This document shows positions 25,431-33,327 of a DNA stretch of 64,000 bases, one piece after another. The notes under the pieces are model-generated. The model did not search any database and was not told the origin of the DNA. It saw only the letters and a list, made by a program, of their open reading frames with translations. Each line of letters begins with the position of its first letter. Within the stretch, counting starts at the first letter, position 1. Source of the DNA: Longimicrobium sp. (GTDB lineage: Bacteria; Gemmatimonadota; Gemmatimonadetes; Longimicrobiales; Longimicrobiaceae); contig NZ_DATIND010000092.1 in NCBI RefSeq assembly GCF_035474595.1, positions 1 to 64,000 of the forward strand, in the 5' to 3' direction. The translations under genes were made by a program, and so were the position numbers.

Positions 25431-25985
25431 TCAGAGGCTGTCGTCCACGCGCTTCGTGCGGACCACGACCACGCCCTCGGCCGCGCGGTCGCCGTACTGC
25501 TGCACGGCGGCTGCGCCCTTCAGCACCTGGATGTCGAGGATGTCGTCGGCCGCGATGTCCTGGAGCGTGGCGGCCGGGACCGCGCGGCCGTCCACCATCA
25601 CCAGCACGTCACCGGTGATGGCGTTGCTGCCGCGGATGCGGATCTGTCCCTCGCGCTGCACCACGGCGTCGTGGCCGCCGCGGGCCGCGGCTTCCTTCGT
25701 GGTGACGATGATCACCCCGTTGGCCGCGGCGTCACCGTACATCTCCACCGCGCGCGTGCCCTTCACGATCTCCACGTTGGCGATGCGGTCCGGATCGATG
25801 TCGCGTCCGCCGCTGGTCAGGATGTGTCCGTCGACCACGAAGAGCGGCTGCGCGGAACTCCCATGCTCCGTCACCCGCAGGCTGCGCGCGGACGGCTGCT
25901 GCGGCGCGGTCATGCGGTCGGGCGCGCACCCGCCGCTCACGAGCACGAACACGCCGGCGAACGCCAGACGATTCACTTTCACCAT
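25431..25985 (-). CDS. Lipoprotein with two tandem TonB-plug motifs
   Basis: 184 residues. The lipobox is VSGGC. The plug motif occurs twice: PLFVVDGHILTSGGRD...IANVEIVKGTRAVEMYGDAA...NGVIIVTTK, then VLVMVDGRAVPAATLQD...ILDIQVLKGAAAVQQYGDRA...EGVVVVRTK. The two halves are clearly a duplication. No barrel follows. GGAGGG lies 5 bases before the ATG at 25985, which decides the start against the longer frame to 26120. A rho-independent terminator follows. It may bind a partner in the periplasm or compete for a receptor barrel; both ideas are speculation. Confidence 0.82.
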   Translation of the reverse strand: MVKVNRLAFAGVFVLVSGGCAPDRMTAPQQPSARSLRVTEHGSSAQPLFVVDGHILTSGGRDIDPDRIANVEIVKGTRAVEMYGDAAANGVIIVTTKEAAARGGHDAVVQREGQIRIRGSNAITGDVLVMVDGRAVPAATLQDIAADDILDIQVLKGAAAVQQYGDRAAEGVVVVRTKRVDDSL

Positions 25986-26172
25986 CAAACCCTCCGCGAT
26001 TGTGGGTGTGAGCCCCGGATCGGTCTCCGTGACCAGTGAACGCGCCGGAGCGGTGCCGTATGACAACGGGGAGATGAGGAGGAGATGAGGCGCGCCGTCG
26101 AGACGAATCGCCCCCGGCACCCGATACCATCGGGCGCGCGGGGGCGATTTCGGTCGCGCGGCGATGCCGGGG

Positions 26173-26787
26173 CTACGAGTTGGCGACCACCGCCGCCGGC
26201 TCGGGCGTGGCGATCCGGCCCACGGGAACGGCGTCGCGGATGGGAACGCCGTCGCCGAACCTGAGGACGCGCGGGAGCTGGACGTCCTTGATGCGGCTGC
26301 CGGCGGGCTGCTCGGCCACGGTCAGCGCCACGCCCACCTCCAGCTTCCCGGAGCGCAGCTCGCGGAAGCGCCCGCCCTGCACCACCAGCACCCCGCCGAT
26401 CACCTTCACGCCCACGGTCACGCCGAGCGGGATGGAGACCGGGTAGGTCTCGTTGAAGACGATCTCGATCTTCGGCGCGTACTCCCAGGCGAAGCGGTGC
26501 TCGGCCAGCTCCAGCATCGTCTCCTCGCCCGAGGGGTGCAGGCGCGCGTCGGCCAGCTCGCGGATCTCGGGGTAGCGCTCCCAGGCGCCGGTCAGCAGCT
26601 CGGCGAAGGGCACGTCGAGCACCTTCGCGGCCTGCTCGATGACCTTGCCGATGGCGGCCTCGAACACGGTGCCGCTCACGTGCCCCGCGAAGGGCAGCAG
26701 CTTCTCGCGCACGGCGGCGGTCAGCTTCTCGGCGAAGGTGGCCTCGAACTCCACGGCCTCGGCCAGGGTGGTGCGGCTCTCGTCCAT
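26173..26787 (-). CDS. Hypothetical protein coupled to the PASTA gene
   Basis: 204 residues. The N-terminal half is helical (LAEAVEFEATFAEKLTAAV, VFEAAIGKVIEQAAKVL); the C-terminal half is a run of beta strands (KIEIVFNETYPVSIPLGVTV, GVLVVQGGRFRELRSGKLEV). No signal peptide. I do not recognise a family. The third of three consecutive ATGs (26787) has GAGGAG at 6 bases; the first (26793) overlaps the stop of the PASTA gene (ATGA). The two are translationally coupled, which suggests a shared envelope role. Confidence 0.68.
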   Translation of the reverse strand: MDESRTTLAEAVEFEATFAEKLTAAVREKLLPFAGHVSGTVFEAAIGKVIEQAAKVLDVPFAELLTGAWERYPEIRELADARLHPSGEETMLELAEHRFAWEYAPKIEIVFNETYPVSIPLGVTVGVKVIGGVLVVQGGRFRELRSGKLEVGVALTVAEQPAGSRIKDVQLPRVLRFGDGVPIRDAVPVGRIATPEPAAVVANS

Positions 26788-26789
26788 CA

Positions 26790-28499
26790 TCATCTCCTCT
26801 TCAGGATCACGGATTCGCCGTCGCCCGGCCAGAAATCCGGTTGGTCGTCGCTGGTGGTCACCCGCACCCGCCCGGCGGAGATCGTCTCCGGCTCCTCGGT
26901 GGGTCGCGGCACGTCGCCCTCCATCATCGTCACCGCCACGCGCCCGGCGCCCAGCGGCACCTGCGCGGTGTTGGCCTCCTTGGGGCGCGCCTCGGCCATG
27001 CGCACGCCCAGCCGCACCCGCCCGCCGGTGGCCATCTTCTCCGGCTGCGGCGCCGCCTGCTGCTCGCCGCCGTCCACCCGCACGCGCACGCCGACGGGCA
27101 TGGGCCCCGGCACCGGCGCGGCCACCGTGGCGCCCCGCGGCGCGGCCCGGCGCCGGTCGATCGCGCGCAGGACCAGCCCGAGCACCATGAAGGCGAGCAG
27201 CACCAGCATCGCGTACAGCGCCGAGCGCGGGAAACGCCTTTCCGCCGGCGCGGGCTGCGGCTCCGGTCGAGACGCGGGCGGCCGCGCGGCGGGCTGGTTG
27301 GCCGCGGGCTGCGGCGCGACCGGCTGCGGCGTCACCTCGGGCGTCGCGGGCTGCGGCGCGGGCACGGTGTCCTGCGCGGCGGGCGGCACGACGGGCGGGG
27401 CGATGGGCTGCGTGGCCACCGGCGTGGTGTCCGCGGGCGGCCGCACGGGCTCCGTCGGCGCGACGACGACCGGCGGCACCACGGCGGGCGCGCGGGAGAC
27501 GGTCAGGGCGACGGCGGTGCCCGGCGCGACCGCCGTACCCGCCGCGACCGACTGGCCGACCACGCGCGGCTCGCCCGGCGCCTCGCGCTCCGTCACCCCG
27601 CCCGCGCGGAGGCCGGCGGCGGCGAGCGTCCGCCGCGCCTCGGCCAGCGGCTGCCCGGCCAGCGACGGCACCCGCACCAGCCGCGGCCGCGCCACCGTCA
27701 CGGTGACGAAGGTGCCCGGATCCACCGACGCGCCCGCCGCGGGCTTCTGCCCGACGACGGTTCCCGCGGCGGAGGAGGACGACGCGCTGTCCACCGAGCC
27801 CAGCAGCAGCCGCGCGCCGCCGATCGCCGCGCGCGCCTCGGCCACCGTCTTCCCGGCGACGTTGGGAACGACCACGCGGTCCGGCTGCGGCTCCACCGGC
27901 GTGGGCGGCTGCGGCTGCGCCGCCGGCGCCCGCCGGGCGATGGTGATGCGCACGCGGCTGCCGGTGCTCACCCGCGTCCCCGCGGCGGGCTCCTGCGCCA
28001 CGACCCGGCCGGCGCGCGCGCCCTCGGCGGAGGCGGAGTCCACGCGGCCGGGAACGAGCCCGCCGGCCACCAGCCGGGCGCGCGCCATCAGCACGCTCAT
28101 CCCCGTCAGGTCCGGCACGCTCACCTCGTTGGGCACCTGCACCACGCGGCCGCCGCCGTCCGTCTCCCCGTCGCCGGTCTGCGTCTGGCGCGCGCCGGTG
28201 GACACCTCGAGCACGGCGGCCGAGCCGACGCGCACGGCCTGGCCGGACGCGGGCTCCTGCGTCACCACCACGCCCTTCGGCTGGGCCGAGGCCACGTCGC
28301 GCACCCGCACGCTCATCTGCAGGCGCTGCAGGCGGGTGATGGCCTGCTCGCGCGTGAGCCCCACCACGTCGGGCATGGTGGGCTGCTGCGCCGAGGAGAG
28401 GGTCGACTGCGCGCGCAGGCCGGCCGCGGGCGCCACGAAAGCGAGCGCCAGCGCCAGGAAGATGCGGAACGGCAGCGGAAGGGAGATGCGCCCCGGCAT
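26790..28499 (-). CDS. Secreted protein with four PASTA domains and a C-terminal membrane anchor
   Basis: 569 residues. A signal peptide ends near AAGLRAQ (31). Four PASTA-like units follow, each with a V-P-x-(V/L)-x-G start: MPDVVGLTREQAITRL, VPDLTGMSVLMARARL, VPNVAGKTVAEARAAI and VPSLAGQPLAEARRTL. A long Pro/Ala/Gln-rich linker leads to one TM (SALYAMLVLLAFMVLGLVLR, about 425-447) and a cytoplasmic beta-rich tail. PASTA domains bind muropeptides or beta-lactams in Ser/Thr kinases and PBPs. Here no kinase or transpeptidase is attached, and the order (PASTA outside, small domain inside) is the reverse of PknB. Confidence 0.82.
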   Translation of the reverse strand: MPGRISLPLPFRIFLALALAFVAPAAGLRAQSTLSSAQQPTMPDVVGLTREQAITRLQRLQMSVRVRDVASAQPKGVVVTQEPASGQAVRVGSAAVLEVSTGARQTQTGDGETDGGGRVVQVPNEVSVPDLTGMSVLMARARLVAGGLVPGRVDSASAEGARAGRVVAQEPAAGTRVSTGSRVRITIARRAPAAQPQPPTPVEPQPDRVVVPNVAGKTVAEARAAIGGARLLLGSVDSASSSSAAGTVVGQKPAAGASVDPGTFVTVTVARPRLVRVPSLAGQPLAEARRTLAAAGLRAGGVTEREAPGEPRVVGQSVAAGTAVAPGTAVALTVSRAPAVVPPVVVAPTEPVRPPADTTPVATQPIAPPVVPPAAQDTVPAPQPATPEVTPQPVAPQPAANQPAARPPASRPEPQPAPAERRFPRSALYAMLVLLAFMVLGLVLRAIDRRRAAPRGATVAAPVPGPMPVGVRVRVDGGEQQAAPQPEKMATGGRVRLGVRMAEARPKEANTAQVPLGAGRVAVTMMEGDVPRPTEEPETISAGRVRVTTSDDQPDFWPGDGESVILKRR

Positions 28500-28608
28500 G
28501 GGAAGTCCGCGAGGACGGGGAAGGCGAAGTCGGCGGGCGGGAGGAAGTTACGCCCAAACGGATGATACTCTGATCGCGCGGATCGCACAACAGAATCGCG
28601 TCAAAGGA

Positions 28609-28684
28609 AGTGCTGAGTGCTGAGTGCTGAGTGCCAAGTCCTAAGTCCTAAGTCCTAAGTCCTAAGTCCTAAGTCCTAAGTCCT
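28609..28684. repeat. Tandem heptamers AGTGCTG (x3) then AAGTCCT (x7)
   Basis: Three AGTGCTG units (28609-28629) are followed by seven AAGTCCT units (28636-28684). The array is the reverse complement of the one at 28801-28898. Both lie between the divergent PASTA and purC genes. The rest of 28500-28893 shows no gene. Confidence 0.92.
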
Positions 28685-28800
28685 AAGTTCCTGATGCGGA
28701 GTGCTGGACTCTGGAAGGACGGCCGGGGGATGAGGCTCCGGAGCACCCTGCGTCGCATCCCTCCGGCCGAATCCTTCGTCGGCGAACGTCAGCACCTGGC

Positions 28801-28898
28801 ACTCAGCACTCAGCACTCAGCACTCAGCACTCAGCACTCAGCACTCAGCACTCAGCACTTAGGACTTAGGACTTAGGACTTAGCACTTAGGACTTGCC
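28801..28898. repeat. Tandem heptamers ACTCAGC (x8) then ACTTAGG (x5)
   Basis: Eight perfect ACTCAGC units (28801-28856) followed by ACTTAGG-type units up to the purC region. Units are the reverse complement of those at 28609-28684, so the two arrays could form a long cruciform or hairpin with a loop of about 115 bases. Confidence 0.92.
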
Positions 28899-29916
28899 TT
28901 GGTTGCCGCGCCCCCGCGCGCCTGCTACCTTTCCGCCCATCCGACCGGCAAAACCCAGCATCGGAGCCACCGTCCTGACCCCGGCGCTCGTCACCACCGA
29001 CCTCCCCTTCCCGCTGCGGGTGCGCGGGAAGGTGCGCGACGTGTACGACCTGGGCGACGCGCTCCTCATGGTCGCCACCGACCGCGTCAGCGCGTTCGAC
29101 GTGGTGATGCCGCAGCCGGTGCCCCGCAAGGGCGAGGTCCTCACCCTGATCTCCGCCTGGTGGTTCGCGCGCACCGCCGACCTGGTGCCCAACCACCTCA
29201 TCTCCGTCGACCCCGGCGAAATCGCCGCCCGCTACCCCGCGCTCGCCCCGCTCCGCGACGCGTGGGCGCGCCGGTCGATGCTGGTGCGCAAGCTCGATCC
29301 CTTCCCCGTGGAATGCGTGGTCCGCGGCTACATCAGCGGGAGCGCGTGGAAGGAGTACCGCGAGCGCGGGACGCTGGCCGGCGAGCCGCTTCCCGCGGGG
29401 CTGCGCGAGTCGGACCGCCTCGACCCGCCGGTCTTCTCCCCCGCCACCAAGGCCGAGACCGGGCACGACGAGAACATCCCCTTCGGGCGGATGGGCGAGA
29501 TCGTGGGCGCGGAGGTTGCCGGTACGCTCCGGGCGCACGCGCTGGCGCTGTACGGCCGCGGGCGCGAGGTGGCGGCGGGCGCGGGGATCATCATCGCCGA
29601 CACCAAGTTCGAGTTCGGCCGCGACGGCGACGCGACGATCCGGGTGATGGACGAGGTGCTGACGCCCGACTCGTCGCGCTTCTGGCCGGCCGACACCTAC
29701 CAGCCGGGGCGCGGCCAGCCGTCGCTGGACAAGCAGCCGCTGCGCGACTGGCTGGAAGAGCTGGTCGGGCGCGGCGAGTGGAACAAGGCGTACCCGGCGC
29801 CCGACCTGCCGCCGGAGGTGATCGATGCCACCTCGGCGCGCTACCAGGACGCCTTCCGGAGGCTCACGGGGATGACGCTGGACGAGTTCCCGCTCCGCGC
29901 GGAGGAGGGGCGATGA
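28894..29916 (+). CDS. purC: Phosphoribosylaminoimidazole-succinocarboxamide synthase
   Basis: Joins CAIR and aspartate using ATP to form SAICAR. Family motifs intact: GKVRDVYDLGDALLMVATDR, VECVVRGYISGSAWKEY, IIIADTKFEFGR and MDEVLTPDSSRFWP. This is the longer (about 300-residue) form. The start is uncertain: homology begins near TDLPFPLRVRGK (28999), and the only standard start codons upstream are TTG at 28894 and 28903, inside or next to the heptamer array. A CTG at 28975 with GGAG 8 bases before it is also possible. The stop overlaps the pssA start (ATGA). Confidence 0.9.
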   Translation: MPWLPRPRAPATFPPIRPAKPSIGATVLTPALVTTDLPFPLRVRGKVRDVYDLGDALLMVATDRVSAFDVVMPQPVPRKGEVLTLISAWWFARTADLVPNHLISVDPGEIAARYPALAPLRDAWARRSMLVRKLDPFPVECVVRGYISGSAWKEYRERGTLAGEPLPAGLRESDRLDPPVFSPATKAETGHDENIPFGRMGEIVGAEVAGTLRAHALALYGRGREVAAGAGIIIADTKFEFGRDGDATIRVMDEVLTPDSSRFWPADTYQPGRGQPSLDKQPLRDWLEELVGRGEWNKAYPAPDLPPEVIDATSARYQDAFRRLTGMTLDEFPLRAEEGR

Positions 29917-30803
29917 GCGACACGGGGAACACCGTGGCCGGCGCGCGCCGCCGGCGGCTGAGGCGGGGGATCATCATCCTCCCCAGCGCCTTCACGGTGG
30001 GCAACATGTTCCTGGGCGTGTGGGCCATCGTCCACGCCACCCGGGGCGACTTCATCACCGCCGGCTGGCTGATCGTGCTGGCGGCGGTGTTCGACATGCT
30101 GGACGGCCGCATCGCCCGCTTCACCGCCACGGGAAGCGCCTTCGGCGAGGAGCTGGACTCGCTGGTCGACGCCATCTCGTTCGGCGTGGCGCCGGCGCTC
30201 ATCATCTACTTCACCTTCCTGAAGAACGGCGGCGAGTGGAGCTGGATCGTCGCCTTCCTCTACATCACCGCCGCGGTCTTCCGGCTGGCGCGCTTCAACA
30301 TCGAGCAGGCGGGAACGGCGAAGTCCGCGTTCCACGGGCTTCCCTCCCCCACCGCGGGCGCCTCGGTGGCCACGTACTACGCCTTCACGCAGACCGCGCT
30401 CTGGCACCGCTGGTTCAGCCACGTGGACGCGGGGCGCGCGGCGGGGTGGCTGATGATGATGGTGGCGGTGCTGATGGTGAGCAACGTCCTGTACCCGGTG
30501 GTCCCGCGCTTCTCGCTCCGCACCTGGAGCGGGCGCTTCGCGATGGCGATGGCGGTGCTGGCCATCGTGGCCGCGTTCACCTATCCGGAGTACTTCTTCT
30601 TCCCCATGTCCATCGTCTACATCGGCTACGGGCTGCTGCGCACGGTGATGCAGGGGTTCGAGGAGAAGCTGCCCGACGAGGACCCGATCGAGACCGTGGA
30701 CCCGAGCCCGGACGAGGTCCGGCCGCTGGAATACGAGGGGCGCCGCGGCCCGCGCGCCGCGGGGCCGCCGCCCGACGCGCTGAACGAGGAGCTTTTGCCG
30801 TGA
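29913..30803 (+). CDS. pssA: CDP-diacylglycerol-serine O-phosphatidyltransferase
   Basis: Makes phosphatidylserine from CDP-diacylglycerol and serine, the first step to phosphatidylethanolamine. 296 residues with about 7-8 membrane segments. The CDP-alcohol phosphatidyltransferase signature is complete: DMLDGRIARFTATGSAFGEE and then LDSLVDAISFG (pattern DxxDGxxAR...GxxxDxxxD). GGAGGAG lies 6 bases before the ATG; ATGA overlap with purC and GTGA overlap with purS put it firmly inside the purine operon. The C-terminal 50 residues are charged and cytoplasmic. Confidence 0.93.
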   Translation: MSDTGNTVAGARRRRLRRGIIILPSAFTVGNMFLGVWAIVHATRGDFITAGWLIVLAAVFDMLDGRIARFTATGSAFGEELDSLVDAISFGVAPALIIYFTFLKNGGEWSWIVAFLYITAAVFRLARFNIEQAGTAKSAFHGLPSPTAGASVATYYAFTQTALWHRWFSHVDAGRAAGWLMMMVAVLMVSNVLYPVVPRFSLRTWSGRFAMAMAVLAIVAAFTYPEYFFFPMSIVYIGYGLLRTVMQGFEEKLPDEDPIETVDPSPDEVRPLEYEGRRGPRAAGPPPDALNEELLP

Positions 30804-31059
30804 CGGACTTTCGCGTGGAGGTGCGGGTGACGCCGCGCCGGGGGATCCTGGACCCGCAGGGGAGCGCCGTGCAGGGCGCGCTGAAGTCGCTGGGCTTCGG
30901 CGGCGTGGAGGACGCGCACGTGGGGCGGCTGATCCGCTTCACCCTGTCGGCCGACTCGGAGGCCGACGCGGCCGGCCGCGTGGACGCGATGTGCCGGCAG
31001 CTGCTGGCCAACCCGGTGACCGAGGACTACGACGTGCGCGTGGAGGCGCTTGCCGCGGC

Positions 31060-31063
<4 letters not shown>
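30800..31063 (+). CDS. purS: Phosphoribosylformylglycinamidine synthase subunit PurS
   Basis: 87 residues. Bridging subunit of the PurLQS complex that converts FGAR to FGAM. FRVEVRVTPRRGILDPQGSAV and LKSLGFGGVEDAHVGRLI are typical. The GTG start overlaps the pssA stop (GTGA); the stop overlaps purQ (ATGA). The presence of purS matches the small-type purL at 33328. Confidence 0.93.
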
Positions 31064-31755
<692 letters not shown>

Positions 31756-31984
31756 GCCTCGCTCCGCCGAATGAATTCGGCGGCAACAAGGGGCACGAAG
31801 TCCCTGCGGGACTGCTGGCGGGGCATCCGGGCGGCTCCGGAGCATCGGTGACTAGCCGAGAAGCGGCCAAGCCGTGGTGCTGGAGCGAGTTATGCGCTGC
31901 GGGCGGGGATGACGGAACCGATCGGCGGGATGGGGCGATGCGGATCTCGCCATCTCCCGGCCCTGCCACACCGGAGGTGAGACG

Positions 31985-32878
31985 ATGAAGATGATGCTGA
32001 CGCTGGCCGCGGCGCTCTCTGCTGTCCTCGCCGCCTCTCCGTCCGCCGCGCAGCGGACCATCGCGCAGGGGATGTCGCCCGACCAGGTGCGCTCCGTCTT
32101 CGGCTCGCCCGCGCGGACGCGCACCGAGGGCGACTGGAGCTACTGGTTCTACTCCAACGGCTGCCCCAACCGCTGCGGCAGCGACGACGTGGTCTTCTTC
32201 CGCGGCGACCAGGTGATCGCCGCCGTGCTGCGCACCCGCGCGCGCCGCATCGACGCCCCGCCCGCCGCCGATGCCATCGGCGGCGAGGGCGGCTCGGCCG
32301 GCGCGGCCGCGGTCCGCGCGCAGGCGGCGCCCGCCGGGCCCGCGCAAAGCCAGGAGCGCGTGATCGTGCGCGGGCGCAGCCGCGAGCGCAACGGCACCCT
32401 GCCGCCCGCCGAGGTCGGCGGCGTGCGCGTGGAGTCCGGCGCGCCGGGGATGTCCGGCCAGGTGCGCGACGTAACCCCGCCGCCCGCCCGCTCGGGGAGC
32501 AACCTGTCGCGCGACAATGCGGCGGGCGCGAACGGCGCCGGGCAGAGCACCATCATCCGCGGCGGCGCCCCCACTACGACCGGCGGCGCGACGACGACGA
32601 CGGGCGGCGGCCTGCCGGTCCCGACCCTGACGCGCGGCAACCAGACGGGGAACGGGCGCACGGTCACCGGCCCCGGCCCGATCACCGCGGGCGCGCAGCC
32701 GCCGGCCACGCTCAGCGACACGACCGGAACGCCGCGCGCGACCTCGGTGGACGACGAGCGCGCCGACCGCGAGAGCAAGGTCACGCGCACCACGGTGCCG
32801 AACCAGCCCGACACCATCCAGTCGCGAACCCGCGACCGCGAGAACAGCGTCACCCCGCGCGTGGTCCCGCGGCCGTAG
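31985..32878 (+). CDS. Secreted protein with BamE/SmpA-like N-terminus and disordered tail
   Basis: 297 residues. The signal peptide ends at PSAAQ. Residues 25-85 (IAQGMSPDQVRSVFGSPART, WSYWFYSNGC, DDVVFFRGDQVIAAVLR) resemble the BamE/SmpA fold: a GM(S/T)xxxVxxxxGxP helix then a strand with aromatic residues. The remaining 200 residues are rich in Gly, Ala, Thr, Pro and Arg and look disordered. It breaks the purine cluster between purQ and purL but shares their strand. GGTGAGACG lies just before the ATG. Function unknown. Confidence 0.68.
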   Translation: MKMMLTLAAALSAVLAASPSAAQRTIAQGMSPDQVRSVFGSPARTRTEGDWSYWFYSNGCPNRCGSDDVVFFRGDQVIAAVLRTRARRIDAPPAADAIGGEGGSAGAAAVRAQAAPAGPAQSQERVIVRGRSRERNGTLPPAEVGGVRVESGAPGMSGQVRDVTPPPARSGSNLSRDNAAGANGAGQSTIIRGGAPTTTGGATTTTGGGLPVPTLTRGNQTGNGRTVTGPGPITAGAQPPATLSDTTGTPRATSVDDERADRESKVTRTTVPNQPDTIQSRTRDRENSVTPRVVPRP

Positions 32879-32957
32879 GGCGGAGGGCGATCGCGCAGGA
32901 GACAGGCTCGGCGCGAGACGGGCTCAGCGCGGGACGGGCTTTCGAGCCAGTCCGACG

Positions 32958-33016
32958 CGTCGCGCCCTCTCCGGCCGGCTTAGGCCGTCCACCTCTCCCG
33001 TACCGGGAGAGGTAGC
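32958..33016 (-). repeat. Dispersed palindromic repeat family 1, copy b
   Basis: Inverted copy: GCGCCCTCTCCGGCCGGC ... ACCTCTCCCGTACCGGGAGA ... GGTAGC. Part of the 449-base gap before purL, which also has a family 3 copy (33094) and G-rich hairpin sequence (33180-33250) but no gene. Confidence 0.9.
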
Positions 33017-33093
33017 CTGGCGAGCTCGGCGCGGTGGGGAGAGATCCACGACGCCACGCGAGGCTGGGTGACGAGCGCGGATGCCGGGGCGCG

Positions 33094-33143
33094 AGTCCGC
33101 GAAGGCGGACTTCGGGCCGTTGTTGCCGCGAATTCATTCGCCC
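33094..33143 (-). repeat. Dispersed repeat family 3, copy b
   Basis: GTCCGCGAAGGCGGAC then GTTGTTGCCGCGAATTCATTCGC. The second palindrome has changed in both arms relative to copy a (GCGAATTCATTCGC against GCGAGTTCACTCGC), keeping pairing. Confidence 0.8.
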
Positions 33144-33327
33144 GGCGAACCCCGGCCGCGCCGAATCCGGCCCACGCGCACTCTGTTCCACCCCCTCCCG
33201 CGCAGCGGGAGGGGGTACGCGGTCTAAGCCGCGGGGGAGGGCCTCCGCGGGGGGAGGGCCGGGTGGCCTCGGACGCGCACTGCTGCTGGTCCCGATTGGA
33301 AACCACATCAACCGAAGCGATACACCG

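Noticed and set aside
28609-28898. CRISPR-like array
   Set aside because: Heptamers without unique spacers; a simple tandem repeat.
28899-30803. A 634-codon frame that would fuse pssA to an upstream domain
   Set aside because: The upstream part is the out-of-frame shadow of purC; pssA has its own GGAGGAG and ATG at 29913.
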